Positions 16,474 through 25,362 of a DNA stretch of 64,000 nt are shown piece by piece. The position numbers and the translations under genes were made by a program. The notes below the pieces were generated by a model. It worked only from the letters and a program-made list of their open reading frames with translations, ran no database searches and had not been told where the DNA came from. Origin of the DNA: Marinobacterium arenosum (lineage in GTDB: Bacteria > Pseudomonadota > Gammaproteobacteria > Pseudomonadales > Balneatricaceae); assembly GCF_019795155.1 (NCBI RefSeq), contig NZ_JAILYN010000002.1, positions 62,001 through 126,000 on the forward strand, in the 5' to 3' direction. How positions within the stretch are numbered: the first letter of the stretch is position 1; every line of letters starts with the position of its first letter.

Positions 16474-16662
16474 CTATGTTAAGCCCATCTCTCGGTGAAT
16501 TCGCGACAGAGTAACGTCGGCAACACCTATATACATAGCCACATGACGAAGCGGTATATTCTGACTTTCTCCACCGAATTCTTTAGACGGATTCTGAGAG
16601 GTAAACGGTTGCGGTAGGCTTGGTAATATTGTCATCGACTGTTCCCTGTCGATTGCGGGCAC
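16474..16662 (-). pseudogene. Remnant of a Crp/Fnr-type regulator (C-terminal HTH)
   Basis: A 62-codon open frame. Its last 28 residues (IPLRHVAMYIGVADVTLSRI and on to the stop) match the C-terminal recognition helix region of Crp/Fnr regulators (pattern 'iP...iA.yLGi...LSRi'), with the stop at the usual end. The cyclic nucleotide-binding domain is missing and unrelated sequence lies upstream. It is most likely a deletion remnant rather than a functional small protein. Confidence 0.6.
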
Positions 16663-16984
16663 CTACTGCTTCTTGGGGCGCAAAGTGGGCTTACATTTTG
16701 TACCGGCACTTAATTGTTGGCAAGTGCTGGAGCGGCTGTATTGTCGGGCCGGGAAACCGGTGGTCTCGGGTTACGCGAAGGCTCTGTTCCTACGCAAGCA
16801 CGCCAGCGGAGCTGTTTCCCAAAGCACCCTGCAGCCAGATGAAAATCGCCGCGGGGCGCGCCTCCCACCCACTCATTCCACTCAGCTCCTCCCACCGGCT
16901 TATTCCTATTGTGAACACTGACGAGGGGTGACGAGCCGGAAAATAAAAAAAGAAAATAAACAAAAGAAATTAAAAAATAAAAAT
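16663..16984. other. Spacer with repeat and A-rich tract
   Basis: No gene is supported. It contains the second copy of the short REP-like element (16844-16866) and a strongly A-rich tract (about 16940-16990) made only of A, T and a few G/C. Plus-strand frames of 80-100 codons here have no recognisable features. Confidence 0.55.
16844..16866. repeat. Short REP-like element (copy 2)
   Basis: Inverted copy of the block at 1190-1212, differing at one base. It reads AATCGCCGCGGGGC followed by GCGCCTCCC on the plus strand. Confidence 0.6.
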
Positions 16985-17010
16985 AAAAAAAGCCCCACCG
17001 AGGTAGGGCT
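16985..17010 (-). terminator. Terminator of the methylcitrate operon
   Basis: On the minus strand AGCCCTACC and GGTGGGGCT form a nine-pair stem (one G-T) directly followed by TTTTTTTATTTTTATTTTTT. It lies about 85 bp after the prpF stop codon. Confidence 0.88.
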
Positions 17011-17096
17011 GAAAGAAGCACCGGAGGGGTGGCCCTGATAGGGAAGCCAACCCTCCATATGGTTACTTCAAACCAGGGGTTTCAATATTGAGGACC

Positions 17097-18275
17097 TTAG
17101 AAGCTGTCGCCCGGGATGCGTACCCAGCCTTCCATCAGTACGCGGGCGCTGCGGCTCATAACCGCTTTCTTGGCAGTCCATTCGCCACCGACCTCTTCCG
17201 CTGCTGCGCCTACGCGCAGGGTTCCGGATGGGTGGCCGAAGGTGACCGCTTCACGCTCGCCGCCGCCGGCAGCCTGGTTCACCAGGGTGCCGGGCACTGC
17301 AGCTGCGGTAGCGATGGCGACGGACGCTGTCCCCATCATCGCGTGGTGCAGTTTGCCCATCGACAACGCACGTACACAGACGTCGATATCGCCGGCAGCG
17401 ATCTGCTTGCCGCTGGAGGCCTCGTAGTCGGTTGCCGGCGCCACAAATGCGATCTTCGGCGTGTGCTGGCGCGCGGCCGCTTCGGAGATATCCTTGATCA
17501 GCCCCATCTTCACGGCGCCGTAGGCACGCATGGTTTCGAAACGCTCCAGCGCCTCAGCATCGGAGTTGATATCTTTCTGCAGCTCGGTGCCTTTGTAACC
17601 GATATCTTCAGCATTGAGGAAGATGGTCGGGATACCGGCGTTGATCATGGTGGCCTTGAAGGTGCCGATGCCCGGCACTTCCAGGTCGTCGACCAGGTTG
17701 CCGGTCGGGAACATGGAGCCTTCGCCATCGGCCGGGTCCATAAACTCGATCACCACTTCGGCGGCCGGGAAGGTCACGCCATCCAGCTCGAAGTCGCCGG
17801 TCTCCTGTACTTCACCGTTGGTGATCGGTACATAGGCAATAATGGTTTTCTGGATGTTCTTCTGCCAGATACGCACGGTGCAGATGCCGTTTTGCGGGAT
17901 ACGCTCCGGGTCCACCAGACCGCCGCTGATGGCAAACGCGCCAACTGCCGCAGTCAGGTTACCGCAGTTGCCGGACCAGTCGACAAACGCCTTGTTGATC
18001 GCTACCTGACCGAACAGGTAGTCCACATCGTGATCCGGCTGGCTACTTTTATCCAGAATAACCGTTTTGGAGGTACTGGAGGTGGCACCGCCCATACCGT
18101 CGATCTGCTGACCGTAAGGATCGGGGCTGCCGATCACCCGCAGCAGAATCTTATCGCGAGCCTCCCCCGGCACCTGCGCCGCTTCGGGCAGGTCCTGACG
18201 ACGGAAAAATACACCTTTGCTGGTGCCACCACGGATGTAGGTAGCCGGAATCTTAATCTGAGGTACGTGAGCCAT
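17097..18275 (-). CDS. PrpF, 2-methylaconitate cis-trans isomerase
   Basis: 392 residues of the PrpF/AcnD-accessory family (diaminopimelate epimerase fold). It isomerises 2-methyl-trans-aconitate formed by AcnD to the cis form in propionate catabolism. Family segments are IPATYIRGGTSKGVFF at the N-terminus, IDGMGGATSSTSKTVIL, DWSGNCGNLTAAVGAFAI and RALSMGKLHHAMMGTASVAI. It is last in the gntR-prpB-prpC-acnD-prpF operon, with a terminator downstream and a long hairpin in the gap to acnD. A long open frame on the opposite strand is a codon-usage shadow. Confidence 0.95.
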   Translation of the reverse strand: MAHVPQIKIPATYIRGGTSKGVFFRRQDLPEAAQVPGEARDKILLRVIGSPDPYGQQIDGMGGATSSTSKTVILDKSSQPDHDVDYLFGQVAINKAFVDWSGNCGNLTAAVGAFAISGGLVDPERIPQNGICTVRIWQKNIQKTIIAYVPITNGEVQETGDFELDGVTFPAAEVVIEFMDPADGEGSMFPTGNLVDDLEVPGIGTFKATMINAGIPTIFLNAEDIGYKGTELQKDINSDAEALERFETMRAYGAVKMGLIKDISEAAARQHTPKIAFVAPATDYEASSGKQIAAGDIDVCVRALSMGKLHHAMMGTASVAIATAAAVPGTLVNQAAGGGEREAVTFGHPSGTLRVGAAAEEVGGEWTAKKAVMSRSARVLMEGWVRIPGDSF

Positions 18276-18469
18276 AAGATTGTTGTCCTGTATTACTAAG
18301 CGCCCCTCGCCGGCAGGCCCTGCTTGGCCGGACCCGGTCGCGAGCGATGGCGCGGTTCGGAAAACCCTTAATAACGCTTACTGACGCCTCGACGACGCCG
18401 CAGCAAGTGTGAGTAAGAGATCTCGCGGTAAAAATCGGTAGCGCGCAACCTGCCCGTGAGGGCTCGATA

Positions 18470-18499
18470 CCGATCCGCCGGGTTATCCCGGCGGATCGG
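18470..18499. promoter_or_regulatory. Perfect 13-bp intercistronic hairpin between acnD and prpF
   Basis: CCGATCCGCCGGG and its exact complement enclose the loop TTAT. Outer arms GGTAGCGC and GCGCCTACC extend the fold. No T tract follows, so it is more likely an mRNA processing or stability element than a terminator. Confidence 0.75.
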
Positions 18500-18533
18500 C
18501 GCGGAACAGGCAGCGCCTACCGGTCAGTTCTGC

Positions 18534-21152
18534 TTAGGCGTTAGCCAGGAAGTCTTTGGCGAAGCGCTGCAGCACACCGCCCGCTTTGTAGACTTTCACT
18601 TCAGCAGCCGTATCCAGACGACAGGTTACTGGCACTTCTACCTTCTCGCCGTTGGCACGGTTGATGATCAGCGTCAGGTCGCAACGCGGAGAGATCTCAC
18701 CCTCGATATCGAATGTCTCTGTACCGTCGATGCCGTAAGTATGACGGGTATCACCAGCTTTGAACTCAACCGGCAGTACACCCATACCTACCAGGTTGGT
18801 GCGGTGGATACGTTCGAAACCTTCAGCAACGATGGTCTCAACACCCGCCAGACGCACACCTTTCGCCGCCCAGTCACGGGAAGAACCCTGACCGTAGTCA
18901 GCACCTGCCACGATGATCAGGTTCTGCTTACGCTCCATGTAGGTTTCGATCGCTTCCCACATACGGCTTTCGGTGCCTTCCGGCTCGATACGTGCCAGGG
19001 AACCCTGCTTAACTTCGCCATTCTCATCGCGAACCATTTCGTTCAGCAGTTTAGGGTTGGCGAAGGTCGCACGCTGAGCTGTAAGGTGGTCACCGCGGTG
19101 AGTTGCGTAAGAGTTGAAGTCCTCTTCCGGCAGCCCCATCTTGGCGCAGTATTCACCCGCAGCACTGGACGCCTGGATGGCGTTGGACGGAGACAGGTGG
19201 TCAGTGGTGATGTTGTCACCCAGCACCGCCAGTGGACGCATACCTTTCATGGTACGCTCGCCCGCCAGCGCGCCTTCCCAGTATGGCGGACGACGGATGT
19301 AGGTAGACATCGGACGCCAGTCGTACAGCGGGCTCTCGGCGCGCTCTACGTCACCCAGATCGAACATCGGAATGTAGATCTGCTTAAACTGTTCCGGCTT
19401 AACAGCCTTCTCTACGATCGCATCGATCTCTTCATCCGATGGCCACAGATCTTTCAGGGTGATCTCTTTGCCGTCGACCACCGCCAGTACATCGTTTTCG
19501 ATGTCGAAACGCACGGTACCGGCGATCGCGTAGGCCACCACCAGCGGCGGAGACGCCAGGAACGCCTGCTTGGCGTGCGGGTGGATCCGGCCGTCGAAGT
19601 TACGGTTGCCGGACAGTACCGCCGTGGCGTACAGGTCGCGGTCGATGATCTCCTGCTGGATTTTCGGATCCAGCGCACCGGACATGCCGTTACAGGTGGT
19701 GCAGGCGTAGGCAACGATACCGAAGCCCAGTTTTTCCAGTTCAGGCAGCAGGCCCGCCTCTTCCAGGTACAACTTGGCGACCTTGGAACCCGGTGCGAAG
19801 GAGGTCTTCACCCAGGGCTTGCGGACCAGGCCCAGTTCGTTGGCTTTCTTGGCCAGCAGGCCGGCGGCAACCACGTTGCGCGGGTTGGAGGTGTTGGTAC
19901 AAGAGGTGATCGCGGCGATGATTACCGCGCCATCTGGCATCAGGCCTTCAGCTTCTTCAGCTTTAGCCGCCGCCAGCATCTCGTCGCTAGCAATACCACG
20001 CTCGTTCAGCGCAGTTGTAGGCAGGCGACGGTGCGGGTTAGAAGGACCCGCCATGTTGCGTACAACGGTCGACAGATCGAACTCCAGTACACGTTCGTAC
20101 TCGGCGCCTTCCAGTGCGTCCGCCCACAGGCCAGTCTCTTTGGCGTACTGTTCAACCAGTGCAACCTGCTCAGGTTCACGACCGGTCAGCTTCAGGTAAT
20201 CGATGGTCTGTTCATCGATGTAGAACATACCTGCAGACGCACCGTACTCAGGTGTCATGTTGGACAGGGTCGCACGGTCACCGATAGACAGGGTCGCAGC
20301 ACCTGGGCCGAAGAACTCCAGATACGCGGAAACCACTTTCTCGTTACGCAGGAATTCAGTCATTGCCAGCGCGATATCGGTCGCAGTGATGCCCGGCTTA
20401 CGCTCGCCAACAATCTTAACGCCCACGATGTCCGGCAGGCGCATCATAGAGGGCAGACCCAGCATTACCGTTTCAGCTTCCAGACCACCGACACCAATCG
20501 CGATTACACCCAGTGCATCAACGTGCGGTGTGTGGGAGTCGGTACCGACACAGGTATCCGGGAATGCAACACGCTTTCCATTTTCATCCGGGCGCGCCTG
20601 GATTACCGGAGACATTTTCTCCAGGTTGATCTGGTGCATGATGCCGTTACCCGCCGGGATAACATCTACGTTATCAAACGCCGTTTTACACCACTCGATA
20701 AAGTGGAAGCGGTCTTCGTTACGACGGTCTTCGATGGCGCGGTTCTTCTCGAACGCGTCCGGATCGAAGCCCGGTGCTTCCACCGCCAGAGAGTGGTCGA
20801 CGATCAACTGGGTCGGCACCACCGGGTTGACCTTGGACGGGTCGCCGCCCTGCTCCGCGATCGCATCACGCAGACCGGCCAGGTCGACCAGCGCGGTCTG
20901 GCCGAGGATGTCATGGCAGACCACGCGTGCCGGGTACCAGGGGAAATCCAGGTCGCGCTTGCGCTCGATCAGCTGTTTCAGCGAATCGGTCAGTGCTTCG
21001 GGCTCACAGCGACGCACCAGTTGTTCCGCCAGTACGCGGGAGGTATAGGGAAGTTTGTCGTAAGCACCCGGCTGAATGGCTTCGACCGCCGCGCGGGTGT
21101 CGAAGTAATCCAGCCCAGTGCCGGAAAGGGCTTTACGGTATTCAGTATTCAT
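18534..21152 (-). CDS. AcnD, Fe/S-dependent 2-methylisocitrate/2-methylcitrate dehydratase
   Basis: 872 residues of the aconitase A family, AcnD subfamily. It dehydrates 2-methylcitrate, giving 2-methylaconitate for PrpF. The three [4Fe-4S] cysteines are C418 in SCTNTSNPRN, and C484 and C487 in CTTCNGMSG. Other aconitase signatures visible are PDTCVGTDSHTPHVDALGV and GADYGQGSSRDWAAKGVRL. The pairing with prpF, and the slightly short length relative to AcnA (about 890), support AcnD rather than a housekeeping aconitase. The gap to prpC is 108 bp with a hairpin. An antisense frame of over 900 codons is a shadow of codon bias. Confidence 0.95.
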   Translation of the reverse strand: MNTEYRKALSGTGLDYFDTRAAVEAIQPGAYDKLPYTSRVLAEQLVRRCEPEALTDSLKQLIERKRDLDFPWYPARVVCHDILGQTALVDLAGLRDAIAEQGGDPSKVNPVVPTQLIVDHSLAVEAPGFDPDAFEKNRAIEDRRNEDRFHFIEWCKTAFDNVDVIPAGNGIMHQINLEKMSPVIQARPDENGKRVAFPDTCVGTDSHTPHVDALGVIAIGVGGLEAETVMLGLPSMMRLPDIVGVKIVGERKPGITATDIALAMTEFLRNEKVVSAYLEFFGPGAATLSIGDRATLSNMTPEYGASAGMFYIDEQTIDYLKLTGREPEQVALVEQYAKETGLWADALEGAEYERVLEFDLSTVVRNMAGPSNPHRRLPTTALNERGIASDEMLAAAKAEEAEGLMPDGAVIIAAITSCTNTSNPRNVVAAGLLAKKANELGLVRKPWVKTSFAPGSKVAKLYLEEAGLLPELEKLGFGIVAYACTTCNGMSGALDPKIQQEIIDRDLYATAVLSGNRNFDGRIHPHAKQAFLASPPLVVAYAIAGTVRFDIENDVLAVVDGKEITLKDLWPSDEEIDAIVEKAVKPEQFKQIYIPMFDLGDVERAESPLYDWRPMSTYIRRPPYWEGALAGERTMKGMRPLAVLGDNITTDHLSPSNAIQASSAAGEYCAKMGLPEEDFNSYATHRGDHLTAQRATFANPKLLNEMVRDENGEVKQGSLARIEPEGTESRMWEAIETYMERKQNLIIVAGADYGQGSSRDWAAKGVRLAGVETIVAEGFERIHRTNLVGMGVLPVEFKAGDTRHTYGIDGTETFDIEGEISPRCDLTLIINRANGEKVEVPVTCRLDTAAEVKVYKAGGVLQRFAKDFLANA

Positions 21153-21260
21153 GGCGTCGGGAGTCCATCGAGTAATTGGTCAAAGAAGCGATAAGGGGCG
21201 GCCTGAGCAAAGCCCAGGGCTCGCCCCATCTGTCTTACTTTCTTATGTGTACGCTTAGCC

Positions 21261-22388
21261 TTACGGGCGATCTTCGATCGCTACCCACTCAGCGCTTTCC
21301 GGACCGGTGTAGTCAGCGGACGGACGGATAATGCGGTTGTTGGCGCGCTGCTCCATCACGTGGGCGGTCCAGCCTGCCACTCGGGAGCAGACGAAGATCG
21401 GCGTGAACAGCTTGGTCGGGATGCCCATGAAGTTGTAGGCGGAGGCGTGGAAGAAGTCGGCGTTACAGAACAGCTTCTTCTCGCGCCACATCACAGCTTC
21501 AACACGCTCGGAAACCGGATACAGCACGGTGTCGCCCACCTGCTCGGAGAGCTTCTTGGACCACTCTTTGATGATCGCGTTACGCGGATCGGACTCGCGG
21601 TAGATCGCGTGGCCGAAGCCCATGATCTTGTCCTTGCGGGCCAGCATCCCCATGATCGCGTCTTCCGCCTCATCCGGCGTCTGCCAGTTTTCGATCATCT
21701 CCATCGCCGCTTCGTTGGCGCCGCCGTGCAGCGGGCCACGCAGGGAACCGATCGCGCCGGTTACGCAGCTGTGGATGTCGGACAGGGTGGAGGCGCAGAC
21801 ACGCGCGGTGAAGGTGGAAGCGTTGAACTCGTGCTCGGCGTACAGGATCAGCGAGGCGTGCATTACCTTAACGTGCAGCGGGTCCGGCTTCTCGCCGTGC
21901 AGGGTCCACAGGAACTGCTCGCCGATGGAGTCGGCGTCGGTTTCCACGTCGATCCGCTTGCCGTTGTGGCTGTAGTTGTACCAGTAGTTGATGATGCCCG
22001 GGAACGCCGCCAGCATACGGTCGATATGGTCGTGCTGCTCGGAGAAATCCTGCTCGGTTTCCAGGTTGCCCAGCATCGAGCAGCCGGTCCGCATCACATC
22101 CATCGGGTGAGCGTCGGCCGGAATCTGTTCCAGCACCAGTTTCAGAGCGTCCGGCAGGCCGCGCAGGCTCTTCAGCTTGGCTTTGTAAGCATCCAGCTCG
22201 GCCTGGTTCGGCAGTTTGCCGTACAGCAGCAGGTAGGCGACCTCTTCGAACTGGGCCTTGTCCGCCAGTTCCTTGATGTCGTAGCCACGGTAGGTCAGAC
22301 CGGCACCGGTTTTACCTACGGTGCAGAGTGCGGTTTCACCTGCGGATTGGCCACGCAGACCAGCACCGCCCAGTTTCTTATCTACCAT
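21261..22388 (-). CDS. 2-methylcitrate synthase PrpC
   Basis: 375 residues, the short (type II-like) citrate synthase length of PrpC. It condenses propionyl-CoA with oxaloacetate to 2-methylcitrate. Active-site segments are SLRGPLHGGANEAAMEM (His), GFGHAIYRESDPR (His) and FCNADFFHASAYNFMGIP (Asp). AAAGGAGCAC before the ATG supports the start. It lies between prpB and acnD in the operon; a hairpin-forming 119-bp gap separates it from prpB. The start of the chain (GLRGQSAGETALCTV) is characteristic of PrpC rather than GltA. Confidence 0.96.
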   Translation of the reverse strand: MVDKKLGGAGLRGQSAGETALCTVGKTGAGLTYRGYDIKELADKAQFEEVAYLLLYGKLPNQAELDAYKAKLKSLRGLPDALKLVLEQIPADAHPMDVMRTGCSMLGNLETEQDFSEQHDHIDRMLAAFPGIINYWYNYSHNGKRIDVETDADSIGEQFLWTLHGEKPDPLHVKVMHASLILYAEHEFNASTFTARVCASTLSDIHSCVTGAIGSLRGPLHGGANEAAMEMIENWQTPDEAEDAIMGMLARKDKIMGFGHAIYRESDPRNAIIKEWSKKLSEQVGDTVLYPVSERVEAVMWREKKLFCNADFFHASAYNFMGIPTKLFTPIFVCSRVAGWTAHVMEQRANNRIIRPSADYTGPESAEWVAIEDRP

Positions 22389-22507
22389 AATGTGCTCCTT
22401 TACTTGGTTCGCGGCGGGCTCCGCGCGATCGGCACCTGATCGGGGTTCTGATCAGGCGCCCGGCGACGGCCCGCTCCTGTTAGAGTTTCGCTTTCGTTGG
22501 CCCGCGG

Positions 22508-23401
22508 TTACTTGTTCTTACCCTGGGCAAACAGGGCATCCAGCTTCTGTTCGAAATCGTGGTAGTTCAGGAAATCGTACAGTTCCATGCGGGTCTGCAT
22601 GCTGTCGACAACCGCTTTCTGGTCGCCATCCTTCAGGATATGTTCGAACACGTTCAGTGCCGCCTTGTTGGCCGCACGGAAGGCGGACAGCGGGTACAGC
22701 ACCATGGTGGCGCCGTTCTCGGCCAGCTCATCCTTGTTGAACAGCGGCGTCGCACCGAATTCGGTGATGTTGGCCAGCAAATGACGGCCGTTGATGCCGT
22801 CGGAGAAGGCTTTATAGTCTTCCAGGGTGTGCACCGCTTCGGCGAAGATGCCGTCGGCGCCGGCTTCCAGGCAGGCCTGGGCGCGCTCGACCGCAGCGTT
22901 CAGCCCGTCCTGCTGGAAGGCGTCGGTGCGGGCGATAATGAAGAAGTCGTCATCGGTCTTGGCATCGACAGCCGCCTTGACGCGGTCGACCATCTCTTCC
23001 AGCGAGACGATCTCTTTGTTCGGACGGTGGCCGCAACGTTTCTGCGCCACCTGGTCTTCGATGTGCACGGCAGCCGCTTCTGCCTTGATCATCTCTTTAA
23101 CAGTACGGGCGATGTTGAAGGCACCGCCCCAGCCGGTGTCGATATCCACCAGCAGCGGGGTTTCAACGGCGCTGGTGATGCGGCGCACGTCTTCCAGCAC
23201 GTCGTTCAGCGAGGTCATGCCCAGGTCCGGCAGACCGTAGGAAGCGTTTGCCACACCACCGCCTGACAGGTAGATCGCCTGGTGGCCGACCCGTGTCGCC
23301 ATCATTGCGTGGTAGGCATTGCAGGTACCTACTACCTGCAGCGGCTTGTTGTCTGCCAGTGCCTTGCGAAAACGTCCACCCGGAGTCAGTTTCTCAGCCA
23401 T
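22508..23401 (-). CDS. Methylisocitrate lyase PrpB
   Basis: 297 residues of the isocitrate lyase/PEP mutase superfamily, the typical PrpB length. It splits 2-methylisocitrate into pyruvate and succinate. The family signature [18 protein letters not shown] contains the KRCGH catalytic loop; [20 protein letters not shown] holds the metal-binding Asp residues. The C-terminal [14 protein letters not shown] is as in PrpB. GGGGAGAAAC precedes the ATG. It starts 12 bp after the gntR gene, so regulator and enzyme are co-transcribed. Confidence 0.96.
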   Translation of the reverse strand: MAEKLTPGGRFRKALADNKPLQVVGTCNAYHAMMATRVGHQAIYLSGGGVANASYGLPDLGMTSLNDVLEDVRRITSAVETPLLVDIDTGWGGAFNIARTVKEMIKAEAAAVHIEDQVAQKRCGHRPNKEIVSLEEMVDRVKAAVDAKTDDDFFIIARTDAFQQDGLNAAVERAQACLEAGADGIFAEAVHTLEDYKAFSDGINGRHLLANITEFGATPLFNKDELAENGATMVLYPLSAFRAANKAALNVFEHILKDGDQKAVVDSMQTRMELYDFLNYHDFEQKLDALFAQGKNK

Positions 23402-23413
23402 TGTTTCTCCCCT

Positions 23414-24109
23414 TTATTCAGTAGTCTGTGCGTTCAGCTTGTCTTCGATGTTCTTACGCGCGTTACTGATATGACGGCGCATCAACATCTCGGCCAGCTC
23501 CGGATCACGCGCTTCGATCGCATCGACGATCTGACGGTGCTCTTTCAGGGCCCGTTTCGGGCGCGAGCTGGATACGCTGAACTGATAGCGGTACATGCGT
23601 ACCAGGTGATAGAGGTCACCGCCGAGCAACTCCAGCAGCTTGCCATTGCGGCTGCCCTGCACGATGCGGTAATGGAAGTCGAGATCACCCTCTTTCTGGA
23701 AATAAGCGCGACCGGATTGCTGATCGACACCCGCTTCGTGGGCATCGAGCAGTGCACGCAGATCGTCAATCTCCTCCTGCGGCATATCCGTAGCCGCCTG
23801 TCGACACGCCATCCCTTCCAGCGCCTCGCGAACCCGGTAGATCTCGATCAGCTCGCGAGCGCTGAGCTGCACCACCCGGGCACCGACATGAGGCTTGCGC
23901 TCGACCAGCCGCCAACCTTCCAGGCGGCGGATCGCCTCACGCAGCGGACCACGGCTGATGCCGTAGTTGCGCGCCAGTTCCGGCTCGCTGATCTTCTGAC
24001 CCGGTGACAGTTCGCCCTTGACGATCGCCGTGGCGATCTGGTCGCAGACCCGGTCTGCCAGGGTACGGGTTTCAGGATGAAGCGGTTCAAGCATGGATTT
24101 CTCTGTCAT
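23414..24109 (-). CDS. GntR family (FadR/FCD) regulator of the methylcitrate operon
   Basis: 231 residues. N-terminal winged helix-turn-helix (GELSPGQKISEPELARNYGI, then SRGPLREAIRRLEGW) and a C-terminal all-helical FCD ligand domain (about 95-215, with IDDLRALLDAHEAG and DLDFHYRIVQGSRN). Such regulators commonly repress their own operon and release it on binding a metabolite; in pseudomonads the methylcitrate operon also starts with a GntR gene. It is first in the operon, followed by prpB after 12 bp. Its promoter carries two copies of TTGTCGACA(A/T), matching the FadR-type half-site pattern. The inducer is probably a methylcitrate-pathway acid (inference). Confidence 0.92.
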   Translation of the reverse strand: MTEKSMLEPLHPETRTLADRVCDQIATAIVKGELSPGQKISEPELARNYGISRGPLREAIRRLEGWRLVERKPHVGARVVQLSARELIEIYRVREALEGMACRQAATDMPQEEIDDLRALLDAHEAGVDQQSGRAYFQKEGDLDFHYRIVQGSRNGKLLELLGGDLYHLVRMYRYQFSVSSSRPKRALKEHRQIVDAIEARDPELAEMLMRRHISNARKNIEDKLNAQTTE

Positions 24110-24125
24110 AACAACCCAAATCTGT

Positions 24126-24210
24126 AGATTGTCGACAATCTCGACGTAGGGCCACGATACTCCGGCTAAAATGAGCCGTCAACCGAAGCAAACCGAAAAG
24201 TTGTCGACAT
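24126..24210 (-). promoter_or_regulatory. gntR-prp promoter with two GntR-type operators
   Basis: Minus-strand -35 TTGACG (24182-24177), 17-base spacer and -10 TATCGT (24159-24154). The 16-base perfect palindrome AGATTGTCGACAATCT (24126-24141) lies just downstream, over the expected start of transcription. A second site TTGTCGACAT (24201-24210) is upstream of -35. Placement fits autorepression by the GntR protein. Confidence 0.75.
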
Positions 24211-24254
24211 TAAACAAAAGTCTAGCCGTTCTGGACGACTCTGCGACTATTCCG

Positions 24255-25127
24255 TCAGGTATCCCGCGCAGCCAGGTAACGATCCAGTTCGGCATCCATG
24301 ATGCGGGCGATCTGGCGTGGTTTCTGGAACGGCAGCGAGTGGTCGGTACCCGGCACCATGAAGTAGTGCCAATTCGGCATCCGCTCCGCCAAAGCCTCGT
24401 GGTACTGGTGCATCAGATCGACACTGAGGCCGCCGATAAAGCTGGTCACGTCGCCCTGCGCAGCCACCAACTGCTCACGGTCGATGTTGTTGATCGCGCT
24501 GGTCACACAGTCCAATGCGTTGGCAAAACCCAGCGGTCGCCCGGCCAGCCGGCTGACGGTGGTCTGCTCGGCCTGTGTCGACACTTTGCGGTTTGGCGAG
24601 ATGGTATCGAGGAAGTTGCGCACCCCCTGCTCCGCCGAACCCTGGCGCAGCAGCTGCGCCGCACCGGAGTACTGCTGGCGCAGGATAACGGTGCTCTCCC
24701 AGCAGGGCCGGTCGAGGATCGCCGATTCCAGCAGGTACTGCTTGTCGACACGCTCCGGGTGGGCCTGCTTGTAGAGCAGGCTGATCAGGCCGCCCATCGA
24801 ATAGCCGCCCAGGTCGAAACGCCACCAGCCGAGGTGGTCGACCAGTCGACTGAGATCGAGCATCAACTGCTCGGCGTTATATGGGTGCTCCTGACCATCG
24901 GGCGAGCGGGTCTGACCCATGCCGCGCTGATCCGGCACCAGGATTTCGCGCCAGTGGCTGAGGAACGCCGTTATCATTCCCCAGGTGTCCTCGCCGGCCA
25001 CGCCGGCGCCGTGCAACAGCACCAGCCGACGGCTTCCGGCCACGTTGGGGTTGCGGTAGATACGGTAGTGAAGGTGCTGATCGGGCAGTTCCAGCTGGCG
25101 CTGCTCGATCTGACAGGGATGTTGCAT
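24255..25127 (-). CDS. Alpha/beta hydrolase
   Basis: 290 residues with an alpha/beta hydrolase fold. LVLLHGAGVAGEDTW gives the oxyanion HGxG region, VPDQRGMGQTRSP follows, the nucleophile elbow is LGGYSMGGLISLL (Ser in GYSMG) and the catalytic His is near VPGTDHSLPFQKP. There is no signal peptide. The substrate is unknown; esterase, C-C hydrolase or lactonase are all possible. It lies upstream of the gntR-prp operon on the same strand and has its own promoter containing GntR-type sites, which suggests a role linked to propionate or acyl metabolism (inference). Confidence 0.88.
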   Translation of the reverse strand: MQHPCQIEQRQLELPDQHLHYRIYRNPNVAGSRRLVLLHGAGVAGEDTWGMITAFLSHWREILVPDQRGMGQTRSPDGQEHPYNAEQLMLDLSRLVDHLGWWRFDLGGYSMGGLISLLYKQAHPERVDKQYLLESAILDRPCWESTVILRQQYSGAAQLLRQGSAEQGVRNFLDTISPNRKVSTQAEQTTVSRLAGRPLGFANALDCVTSAINNIDREQLVAAQGDVTSFIGGLSVDLMHQYHEALAERMPNWHYFMVPGTDHSLPFQKPRQIARIMDAELDRYLAARDT

Positions 25128-25135
25128 AAGCTGAG

Positions 25136-25250
25136 ATGTCTACAATGTCTGACTACGGGAACCGGTTATTATAGGTGTTCAGCGCCTCCCGGGCAGGCAT
25201 TACGAGTCCGTAATCAACTGAAAATCAGGCAGAACGTCGACAGTCTACAA
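25136..25250 (-). promoter_or_regulatory. Promoter of the hydrolase gene with GntR-like sites
   Basis: A consensus -10 TATAAT reads on the minus strand at 25173-25168. TTGTAGACAT (minus strand, 25145-25136) lies in the short leader, and a weaker TTGTAGACTG (25250-25241) lies upstream. Both resemble the TTGTCGACAA operators of the prp promoter (8-9 of 10 bases). Confidence 0.55.
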
Positions 25251-25362
25251 ATTTGACCTGTTTGGCTGCCGCGACTGACGCACAACCGCGGTTGTTAGAG
25301 GTTCACTCGATCAGGGTGGCTCGCTACAATGCGCGTTTGTTTTCGGGTCGGTAGTAGGTACA

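Noticed and set aside
16620-16931. Overlapping plus-strand frames of 80-100 codons
   Set aside because: They cross the REP-like block and the start of the Crp/Fnr remnant, and lack family features.
18456-21194. A plus-strand open frame of over 900 codons
   Set aside because: It lies exactly opposite acnD, has no ribosome binding site or domain, and its composition (many His, Arg, Gln) is that of an antisense shadow of a GC-rich gene. The same applies to frames opposite prpF, prpC, prpB and the pabB/cysK region.
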